Of a stretch of DNA of 64,000 nt, positions 24,332 through 36,712 are shown piece by piece. Location of the stretch: NCBI RefSeq assembly GCF_026210795.1, contig NC_089434.1, positions 1,798,001-1,862,000 of the forward strand, written 5' to 3'. The first letter of the stretch is position 1; each line of letters begins with the position of its first letter. The translations under genes were made by a program, and so were the position numbers. The DNA comes from Rhizophagus irregularis. Taxonomy: Eukaryota > Glomeromycota > Glomeromycetes > Glomerales > Glomeraceae. A model generated the notes under the pieces. The model searched no databases, was not told the origin of the DNA, and worked only from the letters and a program-made list of their open reading frames with translations.

Positions 24332-26479
24332 ATGGAAAATGCTAATGTCGGTAACGTGCCTAATAATGTAATGTAGGTAAATAAGATTTTAGTGTATGTA
24401 GCAGTTTTCAAGTTATTAATAACTATTATTGTCATTTCAGTACAATTATTTCCAGAACTACAAAAAGTTCTTGATAGTTTGATCCCAAGGCAAAGAAAAA
24501 GATAACGATGCCTCGCAAGTGAAAGTCGATTTATTGGTAGTGATTTTAGAAGAACGTAAAAAATCGGTAATATTATTTATTTTGTTAAGATATTTTCACT
24601 ATATTTTTTTTTTGATTTTTACTAATATTTTTTTTAAAATTTTTCATTATATTTAAATATATATTTTTAATTTTTACTTCTATACTTTTTAATTTTAATA
24701 CTTCACACTTACACCAAAAAGTTTTGTCATCAGTTTCTATTTCCTAATAACCCATATAAGAAATTAGCTGGAAATTAATCTCTGTTGCAATTTACTGCAA
24801 TAATTACTGCTGTTATTTCTCTTGCAAATGCACTATATTTTTAAGTATGATGAATAAACAAAATTTTTTATCTTATTATTACTTGTGTTTATTTTGGGAC
24901 AAAGTTTCTTATTCTGATGATAAAGATAGAACGCGATAGAACGCGATTGGCTTATTTATAAAAATTATGATTTTTATTATTATTTCATCACCAATGTTTA
25001 AATTATTGATTGTGGTGATTTTGAGTATTTATGTCCAATCACCTGTAATAAAAGTTAATTTCGTAAATTTTAGGCTGGAAATATTTAAGTATATCATTTT
25101 ATTGATTGCCCATTAGTCTAAGGATTTGGTCATTTACTGCTAACAATACACACAAACTACACATTATAAATTGCTTGTAATGTAGTTACGCACAATTAAT
25201 TGCATAATTTTTTTATTTGAATAGCTTTATTTAGAGGATGATGCGGGTTTTGATTAAGTATTTTTTTTCAATACAGAATTTCAAAATCTTGTTTGAAGAA
25301 AATGCACCATATATTCCTCAAATAATGCCAGCTAAAGCGAGCGCCAATCTAAGTAATCCACCTATACCCCGAACTTCAAAAGCATCTAAAGTTCCTCCAA
25401 AACAATCACAAAGTGATCAACTCATTCCACTCTGGAAGAAGCTATCAAAAGGGAAGCGTAAATGTCAAGAGGTTATTGTTAAATCAATTCAAAAAGAACT
25501 TGGGCCACGTTATTTAGAACTAACATGTTTAGGTATTAACGTGTTTAGATATAAAGCTCAACAAGGTGAGCATCAAATGGATTGCTACAACATCTTTGGT
25601 TCGGGAACCTGCCCTATATCAGTATCAACATGGCAACATGGTGGATTGATAGCAAAAGAAATAAAAAATATTATGTACTTTACGATGAAATCAAAGAACC
25701 TGGAATCCCACTTGATGAGGCGTTAGAATTATATTCTGAATCAAGTTCGGATATATACCAGAAATAACATACCTGAAAGCATCTCCGGATAGAGAAGTAA
25801 CAGTGAAATTATAACATAAAATTTTTATCATGTGAGATCGATGCGCAGTTGATATCAGAAGTGTGACGTAAGATTTGCATAAGTTCTCATCCCAGGATTG
25901 ACGAACTAATCTCCATGATTCGCAAAGGGGTGGAAGATTAACGAAATGATGAAATGCAGTGCGTCATTAAATGGAGATCTCAGGACCGGTTGTTCTTGGA
26001 AATGTTACCTTTGATAAGCGTTATAAAACAGATAGATCATTTTTTTGCTCAGCCATATACGCAAGGCAGTATGGATAGAACATACAGTACATCGAAGTAA
26101 TTGCAAAAAATATTCTCAGTGCCCTTGCAGAAAACACTGATATATCCATGCTCTTTGTGTGGAGAAGATATTTATACGAATGAATTCACTCCATACAAGA
26201 ATTTACCCTAGGTTCATGTGGACACATCTTTGAAAAGTATCTGGTGAGTGAGTGGAAAAGCGATTTGTCCGAATAAGAAGTGTAACAAAGCTGTCGAAAC
26301 TTTTCTTCCTCCAGATCTATTTAAGGGATCGCAAGACAAATCTTCAACTGCAGATGCCACCTCCAAGCCAGCGGACGAGGATGCCGATGTAACGCTCATT
26401 AACGAACTAGGATTATTAGGCAGAGGAACAAAGTTCGTCCAACAACACCAAGATAAGCAATCAGCCCTATTGAGATTTT
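24332..26479 (+). pseudogene. Decayed RING-finger protein gene, 5' part
   Basis: Pieces in order: a start MENANVGNVPNN (24332); after an intron-like gap, LFPELQKVLDSL, then with a shift KVDLLVVILEERKKS; a longer piece at 25291-25765 with IPLWKKLSKGKRKCQEVI and ELGPRYLELTCLG, shifting frame near 25610 to DEIKEPGIPLDEAL. At 26140-26330 is a RING-like finger, CSLCGEDIYTNEF, CGHIFEKYL and ICPNKKCNKA, split by a stop and two frameshifts. Family knowledge: RING fingers are usually E3 ubiquitin ligases. I do not recognise the full-length family. Confidence 0.65.
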
Positions 26480-26553
26480 AGTATTGCACCTGGCAATTCC
26501 AAAAATTTGTATAACTCACAAATCAAGCGCATATATGAGAAAATGTTGACGTA

Positions 26554-26955
26554 CAGTCAGACCTCTATGTACCGATATCCTATGTACCGATAATTGCCTG
26601 TACCGAATTTTCTATGTCCCGTTTCACAATTAATAAAAAAACCTCATTGTACCGATATTATATAGTAACAACCGATACTTTTCTTTGCCACTTTATAATT
26701 AATACATAGTATAAAGATGTATCAATACTTTAGGTACACTGGTATTAATTCGGGCCAACACTATAAATTTGGCCGAAGTTAACGTAAAGATTCCATCCAA
26801 ATCACATGACATTTTAATAGATTGAATTTGCATAATTCTGGCAAGAATTGGATTTTGGCCTGCATTATGATTCACTGATGACGGTATATCATATATGTAA
26901 CGATAATTTGATATACCGATATATTTTCCCCCAAACAACAGTATCGGTCCGCCCG
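26554..26955. mobile_element. Candidate pogo-like or MITE remnant
   Basis: After a TA, the sequence starts CAGTCAGACCTCTATGTACC, like pogo/Tigger-type inverted termini, followed by imperfect repeats of ATGTACCGATA. The matching right end could not be found, so the element is truncated or I have the wrong class. An inner part (26740-26870) has several TTGGCC boxes, also seen within the MITE at 10184. It interrupts the RING pseudogene. Confidence 0.35.
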
Positions 26956-27365
26956 TAATAGGAAATCGTCTGCATCTACCGAAGAACCTTCTAGCAAGTA
27001 AGTTAAAAAGTAAATTTTTAATAGCTGATGATCGATTGATTTTCCTATTTCTTCAACTTGTTAGTTAATTCTGTTTGAATTAATTATTTATTTAGATTCA
27101 ATTAAGGAAATAAAAGAAAAAAAATTTACTAATTGGGAAGTTACGACATGAACTGGTGGAAAGAAAGTACCTAGTATGCTAAAAAAAACTTATTGAAGTT
27201 TTATTAACTGATATTCCCGATCGTGATGTGAGATTGGAAGAAATAAGTGAAAATGCAACTAAGTATTTTTTGTAATTATTCAATAGATTGAAAGCGCCAA
27301 ATCTAAAAATGAAGATTGCAGGTCAAGAACTTATTCCCTGCTACTTTGACTTTGGGGAAGTTATA

Positions 27366-28684
27366 CAGATGGTGATCAAAAGTATACGGACATTTTAATT
27401 TGCCAAAATTATGCCGATCATCACGTGATGACGTAATATAAACAATACGTCATTTAACGCCTTATATCATAATAAAAACCTCCCCAATGTTTTTTTTTTA
27501 GTAAACATTCACCAAATATGAAGCCACTCACCCCAAAAACCCGATATGCGATTATTTATGGTTATAATTGTGGACAATCGGGCCGTTTAATTGCAGAACA
27601 CTTGGGGTGTAGTAAAACTGCTGTTTATGATGTACTTAAACATTTTCGTGAAACTGGCTCTTTCACACCAAAAAAAAAATCAGGTCGCCCTCCACTCTTT
27701 GACTCACCAGCACGACAAGAACTCAAAGCTTTTGTTAAAGAAAATGGTGAAAATCGTCGACTTTGTTCAAAAAAGCTTGCAACTGTTTGGACAGCTCGTA
27801 AAAAGCAACCTATTTCTGTGTGTACCATACGCCGAAACCTCAAAAAGGTTGGACTTAGTGCCTGTATTCCCCGTCATAAACCTGCAATGACAGAAGCACA
27901 TCGTCAGGCTCGTCTTGAATGGGCTCTTGCACACAGAGATTGGACAACAAGAAAATGGAGAAGAGTGCTTTTTTCAGATGAAAGCACTTTTACACAATTT
28001 CAGAAAGGTCGTCAGGGAAGGGTTTGGCGTGAACCAGGAGAAGAATTGAATCCTGATTGTATTGCAGTTACCGTTAAACACAGTCCTAGCAGAATGTTTT
28101 GGGGTTGTTTCTCCTGGCGTGGGCTTGGACCAATTGTTCCGTTAAAAGGCTCAGTTACAGGTCAAACTCATGCTAAAATTATTCAAAACTATGTTGTACC
28201 TACTTTGGATGAGCATTTTCCACAGGGTAATGGAATTTTTCAAGAAGACAATGCTCCACCACATCGTTCAAAAGTCGCTATGGCCACCCGTGAAGATGCC
28301 AAAATTGTGGTGCTTCAATGGCCAGCACAAAGCCCCGATTTGAACCCCATAGAGAACATGTGGGCAGAAATGAAAGCAATGGTGCATCGACGTGACCCAC
28401 CACCATCTAATATCAAAGTACTTGAGAAATATGTTAAAGATGCGTGGGATGATATTCCTCCAGAATATTATAAAAAATTAATTGATAGCATGCCACAGAG
28501 AATTGAGGCAGTTATTGCTGCAAATGGATATAGTATTAATTATTAATATATAATTTTTTTTTACATAAAATTAATAAAGGACAATCAGATTAATATATTT
28601 ACTTAATAAATTTTATTTTTATTATATTATTTTATATGAAATTTTTATTTTAAAAAATGTCCGCATACTTTTGATCACCATCTG
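27366..28684 (+). mobile_element. Tc1/mariner element, complete, 1319 bp
   Basis: Terminal inverted repeats of 31 bp, 27366-27396 and 28654-28684, begin CAGATGGTGATCAAAAGTAT and differ at one position (A/G at the 21st base). They are flanked by TA at 27364-27365 and 28685-28686, the target duplication of this superfamily. It holds one uninterrupted transposase gene. Intact ends and gene suggest a recent insertion. Confidence 0.95.
27518..28546 (+). CDS. Tc1-family transposase (DD34E)
   Basis: A 342-residue protein in one exon. The N-terminal third has two helix-turn-helix regions: AEHLGCSKTAVYDVLKHF (about 25-42) and a second around LATVWTARKKQPISVCTIRR, separated by a GRPP linker, which bind the terminal repeats. 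The catalytic acids are Asp in VLFSDEST (about 153), Asp in QEDNAPPH and Glu in PIENMW, with 34 residues between the last two, the classical Tc1 spacing. Full length for the family, with no stop or frameshift. It acts in the nucleus to cut and paste the element. The start ATG is 122 bp inside the left repeat. Confidence 0.96.
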   Translation: MKPLTPKTRYAIIYGYNCGQSGRLIAEHLGCSKTAVYDVLKHFRETGSFTPKKKSGRPPLFDSPARQELKAFVKENGENRRLCSKKLATVWTARKKQPISVCTIRRNLKKVGLSACIPRHKPAMTEAHRQARLEWALAHRDWTTRKWRRVLFSDESTFTQFQKGRQGRVWREPGEELNPDCIAVTVKHSPSRMFWGCFSWRGLGPIVPLKGSVTGQTHAKIIQNYVVPTLDEHFPQGNGIFQEDNAPPHRSKVAMATREDAKIVVLQWPAQSPDLNPIENMWAEMKAMVHRRDPPPSNIKVLEKYVKDAWDDIPPEYYKKLIDSMPQRIEAVIAANGYSINY

Positions 28685-28737
28685 TATTTAATCGAATACA
28701 AGAAGTTAAAACTCGTCCACGACAAAGGTGGAGTTGA

Positions 28738-30347
28738 GGTTAAAATAATTCGTTATTTTGCAGTGTATTTAGCAGAGTATTTAGCAATTTTCAATGATTT
28801 TTTATTAGCTTTTTCATTATTAGGAAAAAAAATAAGAAAAGTAATTTAAAGAAATTAAAATTCAAGATGTTTATAGGACTTAAATTCGCATTTTTTCATT
28901 TTGTATAGAGATTGTAATTTAATTTAGATACTGTAACAAATATTAACGAATTTAAAAAATATATATTTTTACATTTAAAACATTTAAAGGAATTGTACAA
29001 TCAATAACTTATCTCCTAAATAAATGTTAACACTTGTTATTGACATTATTCTAAAAGTCACTTCTTACGGCAGTTGAAATAGAGCGATAAAACTAAAGAT
29101 GAAAGCAAAACTATGAGTTATTAAACTTCTTATCCACGGTGTTAATTTCATTGTTACCGATGAATTTATGAAATTCACTTAGAAAAATGTCTCGTATAAT
29201 TTATATTATTTTAGAATTTAGTAAATATGCGAATAAATAAATAAATACGTAAAGCAAGTTTAAATATAAAAGGATGTCAAATCCAAGTACTACATTTTTT
29301 TAAATAAATTCCTTTTTTTTATTTAGATTAGTCTGAGAGGCAAAAGTACCTTATTGTAAAATATATGATACGGGTCAATTTAGCACCGCGTGGTAGTTCA
29401 AGAACGATACATTTGCGTCTGAGAGTTAAAGTAGTCTATTATCAACTTGCGTATTATTTATTTATACAGTATATTAACAATTCGCGAGATTTACTATAAA
29501 TTTATTTTATTATTACAATATAGTGAGTGAGCTTTATACTATAATTATAAACACTGATTTGTCATCCAAAATTTTTTTTGGCCTCATTTTATATTTTTAT
29601 ATGCAAAGAAAAAAATTCTTTTTTTATTTTCCATTATTGTACAGTTACTACAGTACAAATGATGTCTTCGCCTTCTTTCTGTTTCTTTCATGTTAATTTG
29701 TACTTTCCATCATTAGTATCTTGCTTCTATGCCAAAATATTTAATAGTTAGCCAATACTTAAAGATATTTATTTTCGCTAGTATCTCAAATAAGCAAAAT
29801 GATAAAGGTAAATGCATTAATTACATTATTTTATGCATTTACTCTGATAAAGTACTTCTATAATATTAAACGGACTATTCCGTAATACTTATGGTAAATT
29901 CTCAAAATTCCTTGAGAATCAAGAAATATTTTCCGTACCGTCAACAAAAAGTTCAAACCTCTGATAACGCATAATTCAGAATAAATAAAATATGTACGTT
30001 CAAAATTTCATCATAGTATATCTTACTATTTATTATAAAGAAAAGTCAAAATGGAAAAATCAAGTTTTTAACTATTGCATGAGTTTCACTTTATTAATAA
30101 ATAAAATAAATTAATTAATGACAAAGTAACATAATAAAATTATAATATTTATTTATAGCTATGATTAACAATTAAACATGTTTAAAAATATTTTATTTTG
30201 TCTATTTTTAAAATTTTTTGTGTAATTGTAATTGTCATATGACATTCAGATCATACTAAAATTTGAATCTATAGTTACACCATTAATTTCGTTTTTCAAT
30301 TTATTTTTAACAATAAAAAAATTTTTTCTTTTTAATTAAATTACATT
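28738..30347. other. K4 upstream region, no gene
   Basis: The first two thirds match 3580-5190 (see the duplicate block). ATGGAAAAATCAAG at 30049 lies where the pseudogene at 5203 starts but is followed at once by stops. Nearer the K4 start, CATATGACATTCAGATCATA (about 30236) is the complement of the conserved block upstream of K1-K3. Confidence 0.5.
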
Positions 30348-32648
30348 ATGTCTACTATTCGATATGAATTAGTTTATGCAACAACTAGTAGATCATATTC
30401 GTTAGTTGATTATAATATTTACACTGACATACACAAACAGTATGAATTTCGAAAACAATTTATTCTTGCTGATAAACTTCTTACAGATGATGAAAAAACT
30501 TTTGCAATAAAATATATAACTAAATCTTACGACAGAAATAAAATTCTTCAAAATACGGGAACAAAAAGAATTTGTGAAAATTGCAATAAAAAATGTTTAG
30601 CTACATCATATTGTGAATATTGTATTCGAAATTATTTAAAAGGAAAATTTTCACATTGGACATCTGGAAATGATGATATTGATAATTTAATACAGAAATG
30701 TCAAATAGAATCAATTATGCCAAATACTATAGTTGAATGGATTCCATATAGTAATTTACAAAATATTAAATATCTTACAAAAGGTGGATTTTCCGAAATT
30801 TATACTGCAGATTGGATTGGTGGAGGATATGATGAATGGGATTCTAAAAAACAACAATTAAGAAGATTTGGAACTACAGAAATAGTACTTAAAAAATTAG
30901 AAAATATTGAAAGTGCAAATCAAAGTTGGTTTGAAGAGGTTTGTATTCTAAATTGTTTATTATATTAAATAATTTTGTATTGACAATAAAATTTTTAAAT
31001 TCTTATAGGCTAAATCACATTTAACTATAAATAATAAATGGGCAGAAATTGTCCGATGTTACGGTTTAACACAAGATACATCAAATGGAAATTACATGCT
31101 TGTAATGAAGAAAATGGATATGGATTTAAGAAAATATTTACAACAAAATAATGAACGACTCACATGGAAAGAAAGAATTAGAATTACTTTTGAAATAACT
31201 ATGGCACTATATTTTATTCATTTTGAGAAGGCAATTCATAGAGATTTGCACTCCGGAAATATACTATTTTCACAATATAGTGATAGATGGTTTATTAGTG
31301 ATCTTGGATTTTGTGGACCTGCTGATAAATCATCAAAAAGTATATATGGAAATCTTCCTTACATAGCACCTGAAGTTATTAATGGAAAAGGATATACTTT
31401 TAAATCTGATATTTATAGTGTTGCAATACTTATGTGGGAAATTTCATCTGGATATTCACCATTTATTGATTATAATCATGATGATTATAATCTTGCAATG
31501 GATATAATTAATGGTATGAGACCGGAAATTATGTCATATATTCCTTTAGAATATAAAAATTTAATGGTACAATGTTGGGATGCTGATCCATTAAAAAGAC
31601 CTGATGTTCTAACTCTTTGTAATAAAATAAGAGAAATTCATCTATCATATCAGAATATGCCAGATGAACTTTTCCAGTCAAAAGGAGTAAATAATTTTGA
31701 AATAAAAACTAGTACAAATTATATAAGCAGCAGATTATTTACGAGCAAAGTTCATCAATTTGAAAATTTACCCGAACCAAAAAATGCAACAGAAGGTATT
31801 ATTTATTAAGTTTTTTGTTTATTGATTAAGATATGATGACGTTACTAATTTTTTTTTTTTGAATTTAAATGATTGTACTCGTTATAGAAGAACAAGAAGG
31901 TTAGCTTTTTTATTGTTATTTTATTAACTATTATAATAATTTATAACCTATTTTTCTTATTTTTTAAATAGCATTTCATAGTAAAACATATGATTTTAAT
32001 ATTCCTGATAATAGTAAGTATTTATTGAGATTTTCATTTGATGAAATATTTATTAATCAAATTTTCGTTTTTTAGTTGAAGATTTTAATAATTCAAACGA
32101 TCAGAAGATTAATAAAACATCAAAAATAAATAGTATTTTTAAAGGTAATTTATTTATATATTCAAATTTTTAAAATAATGATACAAATTTATCTCAATTT
32201 TAGGTGATAGTAAAAGGTTATCTGAAGAATTTAAAAGTTTACAAATAAGTTCAAATAATGGTAAGTAATATTATTCTAAATTTTAATCGTTTAATTAAGC
32301 AATATTTATTATAATCTTATTTATTTATTTAAAAATTCAGACATTCAAAATGATTATAAAAAAGAAACAATGCAACAAATGAGAGGATCAGTTAATGGTA
32401 AGTAAAGTAATTTGCTATAAATTTTCATTTTATTTTTGCAATGTTTAAATTAAAAATTTTGTCCTTTTATAGACGACGACGAAATACATAATAATCCAAA
32501 CCTTCATTCAGAAGATCAAGACGAATTTGAGATTCCCGATGGTTAGTTTCTTAATATTAATATTGTAATAAATAATAATTTAATTGCTAATTTCTATAAT
32601 TTCTATTATTTAAATTTATTTATATATATATTTTTAGATGGATTTTAA
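30348..32648 (+). CDS. TKL-like protein kinase, copy K4
   Basis: Exons: 30348-30938, 31009-31795, 31888-31899 (12 nt), 31972-32013 (42), 32076-32144 (69), 32204-32260 (57), 32341-32397 (57), 32473-32541 (69) and 32638-32648; 564 residues. Junctions are GT-AG and in frame, with all introns after the second exon in phase 1. It has the N-terminal cysteine cluster (CENCNKKCLATSYCEYC), glycine loop, VLKK lysine, HRDLHSGN, DLG, YIAPEVI and a hydrophilic tail ending FEIPDDGF. It is the only copy on the plus strand, and lacks the RPG insertion of K2 and K3. All catalytic residues are present, so it is probably active. Confidence 0.93.
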
Positions 32649-33886
32649 AAATAATAATTATAAACAAGCGATATTGAATATTTTGGTTATTTTGAATTAT
32701 TTAAACACTAAGGCTAGAGTAGTAAAATATTTTATGCGTTCCTTAGTTTGTAATTTAAATAATTTATATATATATACTATATGTTATAGCTTACCAATAA
32801 ATTTAAATCAATATTTTTCAACATGTAAATGAGAAGTTGACGCCTCGCCACATTGATTTACGAAATAACTTTTTTATTGATAATAGGTTGTGACGTAATG
32901 AAAATTTAATTAATAGAGTCGAAACTATATGAACTAATTAATATGTCGTTAATTAATTTAAAGATTTTTATTTATAATACTGATTACTGTGATAAAGTGA
33001 TAAACAAGTTCAAAGTAACGAAGCATGTTTGGATTATTGTTGTCGTTATTATTTAAAAGCTGAGTTGGGGCTCAAGTTATTATTTAGAGTTGAAGATTTA
33101 TATTATTTTTGTATACATGAAATCTAATAACGCAAATTATTTGAATAATAATTCTCTTTTTGCTAAAGGAATGGCTTGTTCTTTTATTTAAGTAAGAGGA
33201 TGACGTGCTAAAAGAATTATTAGTTATACCCAACTTATTTCATAAATCATTAATTAAAAAAGTAATTCTAACAAATCTGGGTTAATAGGATAGCTAATAA
33301 ATAGGTTTTTATAATAAATTTATATGCAATCAAAAATTTCAAGAATAATTTTTAATGTCGTTCTATTTATACCGTAAATGTAATACCCTGTGACTTTACA
33401 AAGAAAAAATCGGTTTAAAAAATTGAATCATATTCATGATAACTTCTGCAGCCTAATAATTCAAAATCAAATATTTCAATATTACATATTTAGATTATTA
33501 TATACCATATTTCTTCATCATTATATATATAAAAAGTAAATAAATTATCGCTATAAAATTAACAATTATTTTAATATCATCATCATTATTCGAAATTTAA
33601 AGAATTATATTTAATATTATTGTTCAATCGATTACTAAGAATATACGGGATTTTAACGTAATAACCAAACTATTCTTTATTCTTTCATCTAATATTATTA
33701 ATTTTTAAATTTTAAATTGATGTATTAACATTATTTTTACTACACATGTCAATAAAATCGACTATTTTTAAGACAAACGTGATTTTCATTTTAAAATTAA
33801 ATTAATTAATATAATATGAAAGGTGGTACGACATGAAATAATTTTTTTTTATAAACAAAAAAAAAATTTTTTGTTTTTAAAAAAAC
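32649..33886. other. K4 downstream region, no gene
   Basis: To about 33190 this matches 7960-8540 in the decayed duplicate. From there to 33886 it is unique AT-rich sequence, the boundary between the repeated kinase neighbourhood and the conserved gene island. No gene is seen. Confidence 0.5.
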
Positions 33887-34845
33887 ATGTTACCAGACTT
33901 TTCTGATAAAAAATTAATTTATACATCTTGTTATTGTGAAGAAAATATTTACCATTTATGTAAAGAATTAGATGATATAAAAAATAAAATTGATATTTAC
34001 GTTTGTTTTATATCAAATGAAAATCTTACGGTAAAAAAAAAGAAAATTTTATTTTATTTATTTATTTATTTGTTTTTAGTTGAAAATAAATTATAATTTA
34101 TAATGAAAAACTTTTCCAGGTCCCATTATGGAAACAACGTGCATCTAAATATTCAGATGGAATGATAATTTGGGTAAGGGTAATGGAAAAAAAAAATTTC
34201 TTTTTTTTTTTTAAAAAGAAAAAATTATTAATTTCGCCTCATAATAGGATTATCATGTGATTTTGATAGTTAAAGAAAAAGATTCGGAACAAAAGTATTT
34301 GAATTTGATATTTTGGATGTCACAAACCATCTCTTTTATTCTAAAAACATTTTTTAATCAGGATAAATGTTTATGATCTTGACACAACACTTCCATTCCC
34401 ATGTGATTTTTCAACTTATACGCAAGAATCATTTAAAGTACTCAATATTCCACAATATTATAGGTAAGTAAATTTTAAAAATATATAATAAAAAGATTCA
34501 ATTGTATAAATTCCTTTTTTTTTTTTATGTTAGAAAATTTCGGATAATTCCTGCTGAAACTTTCCTAAGAGTTTTTGCATCAGATAGAAGTCATATGGTA
34601 TCATACTGTATATGTAATACAATTTCAAATTTTATATTTGTAATAATATTAATTAAAAATTCTTTACTTTTTAGATTAAAGAGGATGGAACTTGGAGTTC
34701 TCCTCCACCTACTTATCCACCTATATTCACTTCAGATTCTGTTAATAATTTACAAACATTTATAAATATGATAGAGAACTTGGATTCAAATGATTTCGGT
34801 AAAGTACTTGAGGAAGATGACTTTAGAAATTACTTTTTTCGTTAG
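33887..34845 (+). CDS. NTAQ1: Protein N-terminal glutamine amidohydrolase
   Basis: Converts N-terminal glutamine of proteins to glutamate, feeding the N-degron (Arg/N-end rule) degradation pathway in the cytosol. Exons 33887-34030, 34120-34173, 34248-34294, 34362-34463, 34534-34597 and 34675-34845 join to 193 residues; the human enzyme is about 205. Family landmarks are in order: CYCEEN with the nucleophilic Cys17, IIWDYHV with the catalytic His about 69, VYDLDTTLPFPC with the catalytic Asp about 87, FASDRSHM, and the PPPTYPPI segment near the C terminus. The junction EQK/INVYDLD uses the donor at 34295 in preference to the open read-through. Confidence 0.95.
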
Positions 34846-35141
34846 GGAATTTACATTTTTTTCGGTTAGTTTGTCTAGTTTGACCTTGACCCCTTTTAGA
34901 TGTGGTATTGTAGATCAATTATGGAGATTTTCATAAGATTTTTTTCTTTCCTCGGACATTTGGGCGATAATTTTCACATGTATTTGAGGGGCTTGATCAT
35001 AAGATCAAAATTTGGGTGAAACATGATAAATAGTTCAATTGCCGATTTTTTTTTTTTAAAAAAAAATACATAATTTTTTTCAAAAATTAAAAAAAAATTA
35101 TTTATATTTTTAATATATATATATATATATATTTTACGATC

Positions 35142-36188
35142 ATGTCAACGTTTAATTCACTCTCTAAAACGGCATCAACTTTTGTTTCCCCAACATTACT
35201 TCTTATCGGTTTCATTTCGGTTTTACCGATTTTGTATATCGCAAATTTTTATTGTCGTTATAAACGTTATCAAGCCGCTACACCATGGTCTGTTCAAAAT
35301 AAAGTTGTTGTAATTACTGGTGCTTCAAGTGGGATTGGTGAAGAACTCGCTTATGAATTTGCTCGCCAAGGTGCAAAATTGATTCTCTGTGCACGTAGAG
35401 CTGATAAATTATCTGATGTAGCGGATGTATGTAGAGATAAATATGGTGCAACACACGTAGCAATTAATAAGGTTGATGTTACACGTGAAAATGATGTGGA
35501 TCGTTTAATTGAAACTATTGAAGCATCTTATGATAAGATTGATTGTCTTGTACTTAATGCTGGTGTATCAATGGGTGAATCTTTAGAAGATATTGAAGAT
35601 TTTAATATTATTAAAGATATTATGAATGTAAATTATTATGGTAGTACTATGCTTACTTATTATGCTTTACCACTTTTGAAAAAAGCTGAAAAACCTCGTA
35701 TTGTTGTTGTATCATCTCTTGCTTCTGTTTTACCTTTTGTTCCTATGAGAACTGGTTATGCTGCTTCAAAATGTGCTTTAAGAGGTTTCTTTGAAAGTTT
35801 ACAAACTGAACTTCTTAAGGATAATATTTTCGTCACGATCGCTTACCCGGTAAATATCTTTTAAAATTATATTTCTTCTTTTTTTTTTTACTAAAAAAAA
35901 ATACTAAAAATAATATCATCATCATCATTACAGGGTATTGTTAAAACTGAAATCAACGATAGTAGATTAGGAAAAAATCCAAAACATCTTGATTTTAATA
36001 AAGCTATGCCAGCTGAAGAATGTGCTAAAGTCATTGTTGATGGAACTATTAGAGCTGATAGAGAAATTGTTTTTACTCACCTTGGTAAATTGGGTAAAAT
36101 ACTAGATGGTGTCTTTCCTGATTTATTATTTTACGTTTCTCAAAATTACGTTTTGAAACAAATTAGTATGGATAAAAAAATTCAATGA
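35142..36188 (+). CDS. Short-chain dehydrogenase/reductase, membrane-anchored (DHRS7-like)
   Basis: Exons 35142-35849 and 35934-36188 give 320 residues. An N-terminal hydrophobic anchor (LLLIGFISVLPILYIANFY, about 20-38) is followed by the Rossmann nucleotide site TGASSGIG (about 58-65), LNAGVS, the catalytic serine in VVSSLAS and the YAASK active site, all intact. This is the classical SDR arrangement of NAD(P)H-dependent oxidoreductases; the anchor and order are like DHRS7 or 11-beta-hydroxysteroid dehydrogenase-type enzymes of the endoplasmic reticulum. The substrate cannot be told from sequence. A long A-run follows the stop by about 60 bp. The ATG is preceded by a TA dinucleotide repeat (35110-35131). 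Confidence 0.92.
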
Positions 36189-36712
36189 AAAATCATCAGG
36201 AAAAATCTCCTCATTCTCTTGTTTTTAATGTGATTTAGTGATTTAGTTAAAAAAAAAAAAAAAAAAAAAAATTTAAAAAAGTTATTTAAAAAATTATATT
36301 TATTATTTATTATTATAACAACAATCAAGTTGAAATCATTTTATTTGTTAAAGGAATAAATCATTCTCGAATTATTTTTATTATTTAATATATTACATTT
36401 TTTTTTTTACATTTATTAACTGATTCATGGCGCTGACTTTATATCTTAAATAATTTTATAATCGATAATATTTTCTTAAATCACGTAAATTTCATTCGGC
36501 CCCATTAGATTTGGTAATTCTCTTTTTTTGGTGTATTGACTTAACTTATATTTTAACGATAATAAATTAGATTGCCTTAACTATATCCGAACAAAATAAT
36601 TTGTAAATATAAAAGATAACTTTAATTTCTATAATACCTTGGAACCAATCAACAATTAAAAGAAAATACGAAACGAAACAAAATTTAGATTAAAATCATA
36701 ATGTTTTAACTA
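36189..36712. other. Convergent intergenic region
   Basis: 3' flanks of the dehydrogenase (plus) and the phosphodiesterase (minus). AT-rich, with a 24-nt A-run at about 36249; no gene. Confidence 0.6.

Larger units (their letters stand above)
26962..28737 (+). pseudogene. RING pseudogene, 3' part, split by Tc1 element
   Basis: RKSSASTEEPSSK ends at a GTAAGT donor (about 26999). After an intron-like gap, LLTDIPDRDVRLEEISENAT reads on through one TAA into NRLKAPNLKMKIAGQE and LIPCYFDFGEVI, where the transposon at 27366 begins. Removing the transposon and one TA restores the same frame: FNRIQEVKTRPRQRWS-stop at 28737. The insertion was therefore into an existing, already damaged coding sequence. 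Confidence 0.65.
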
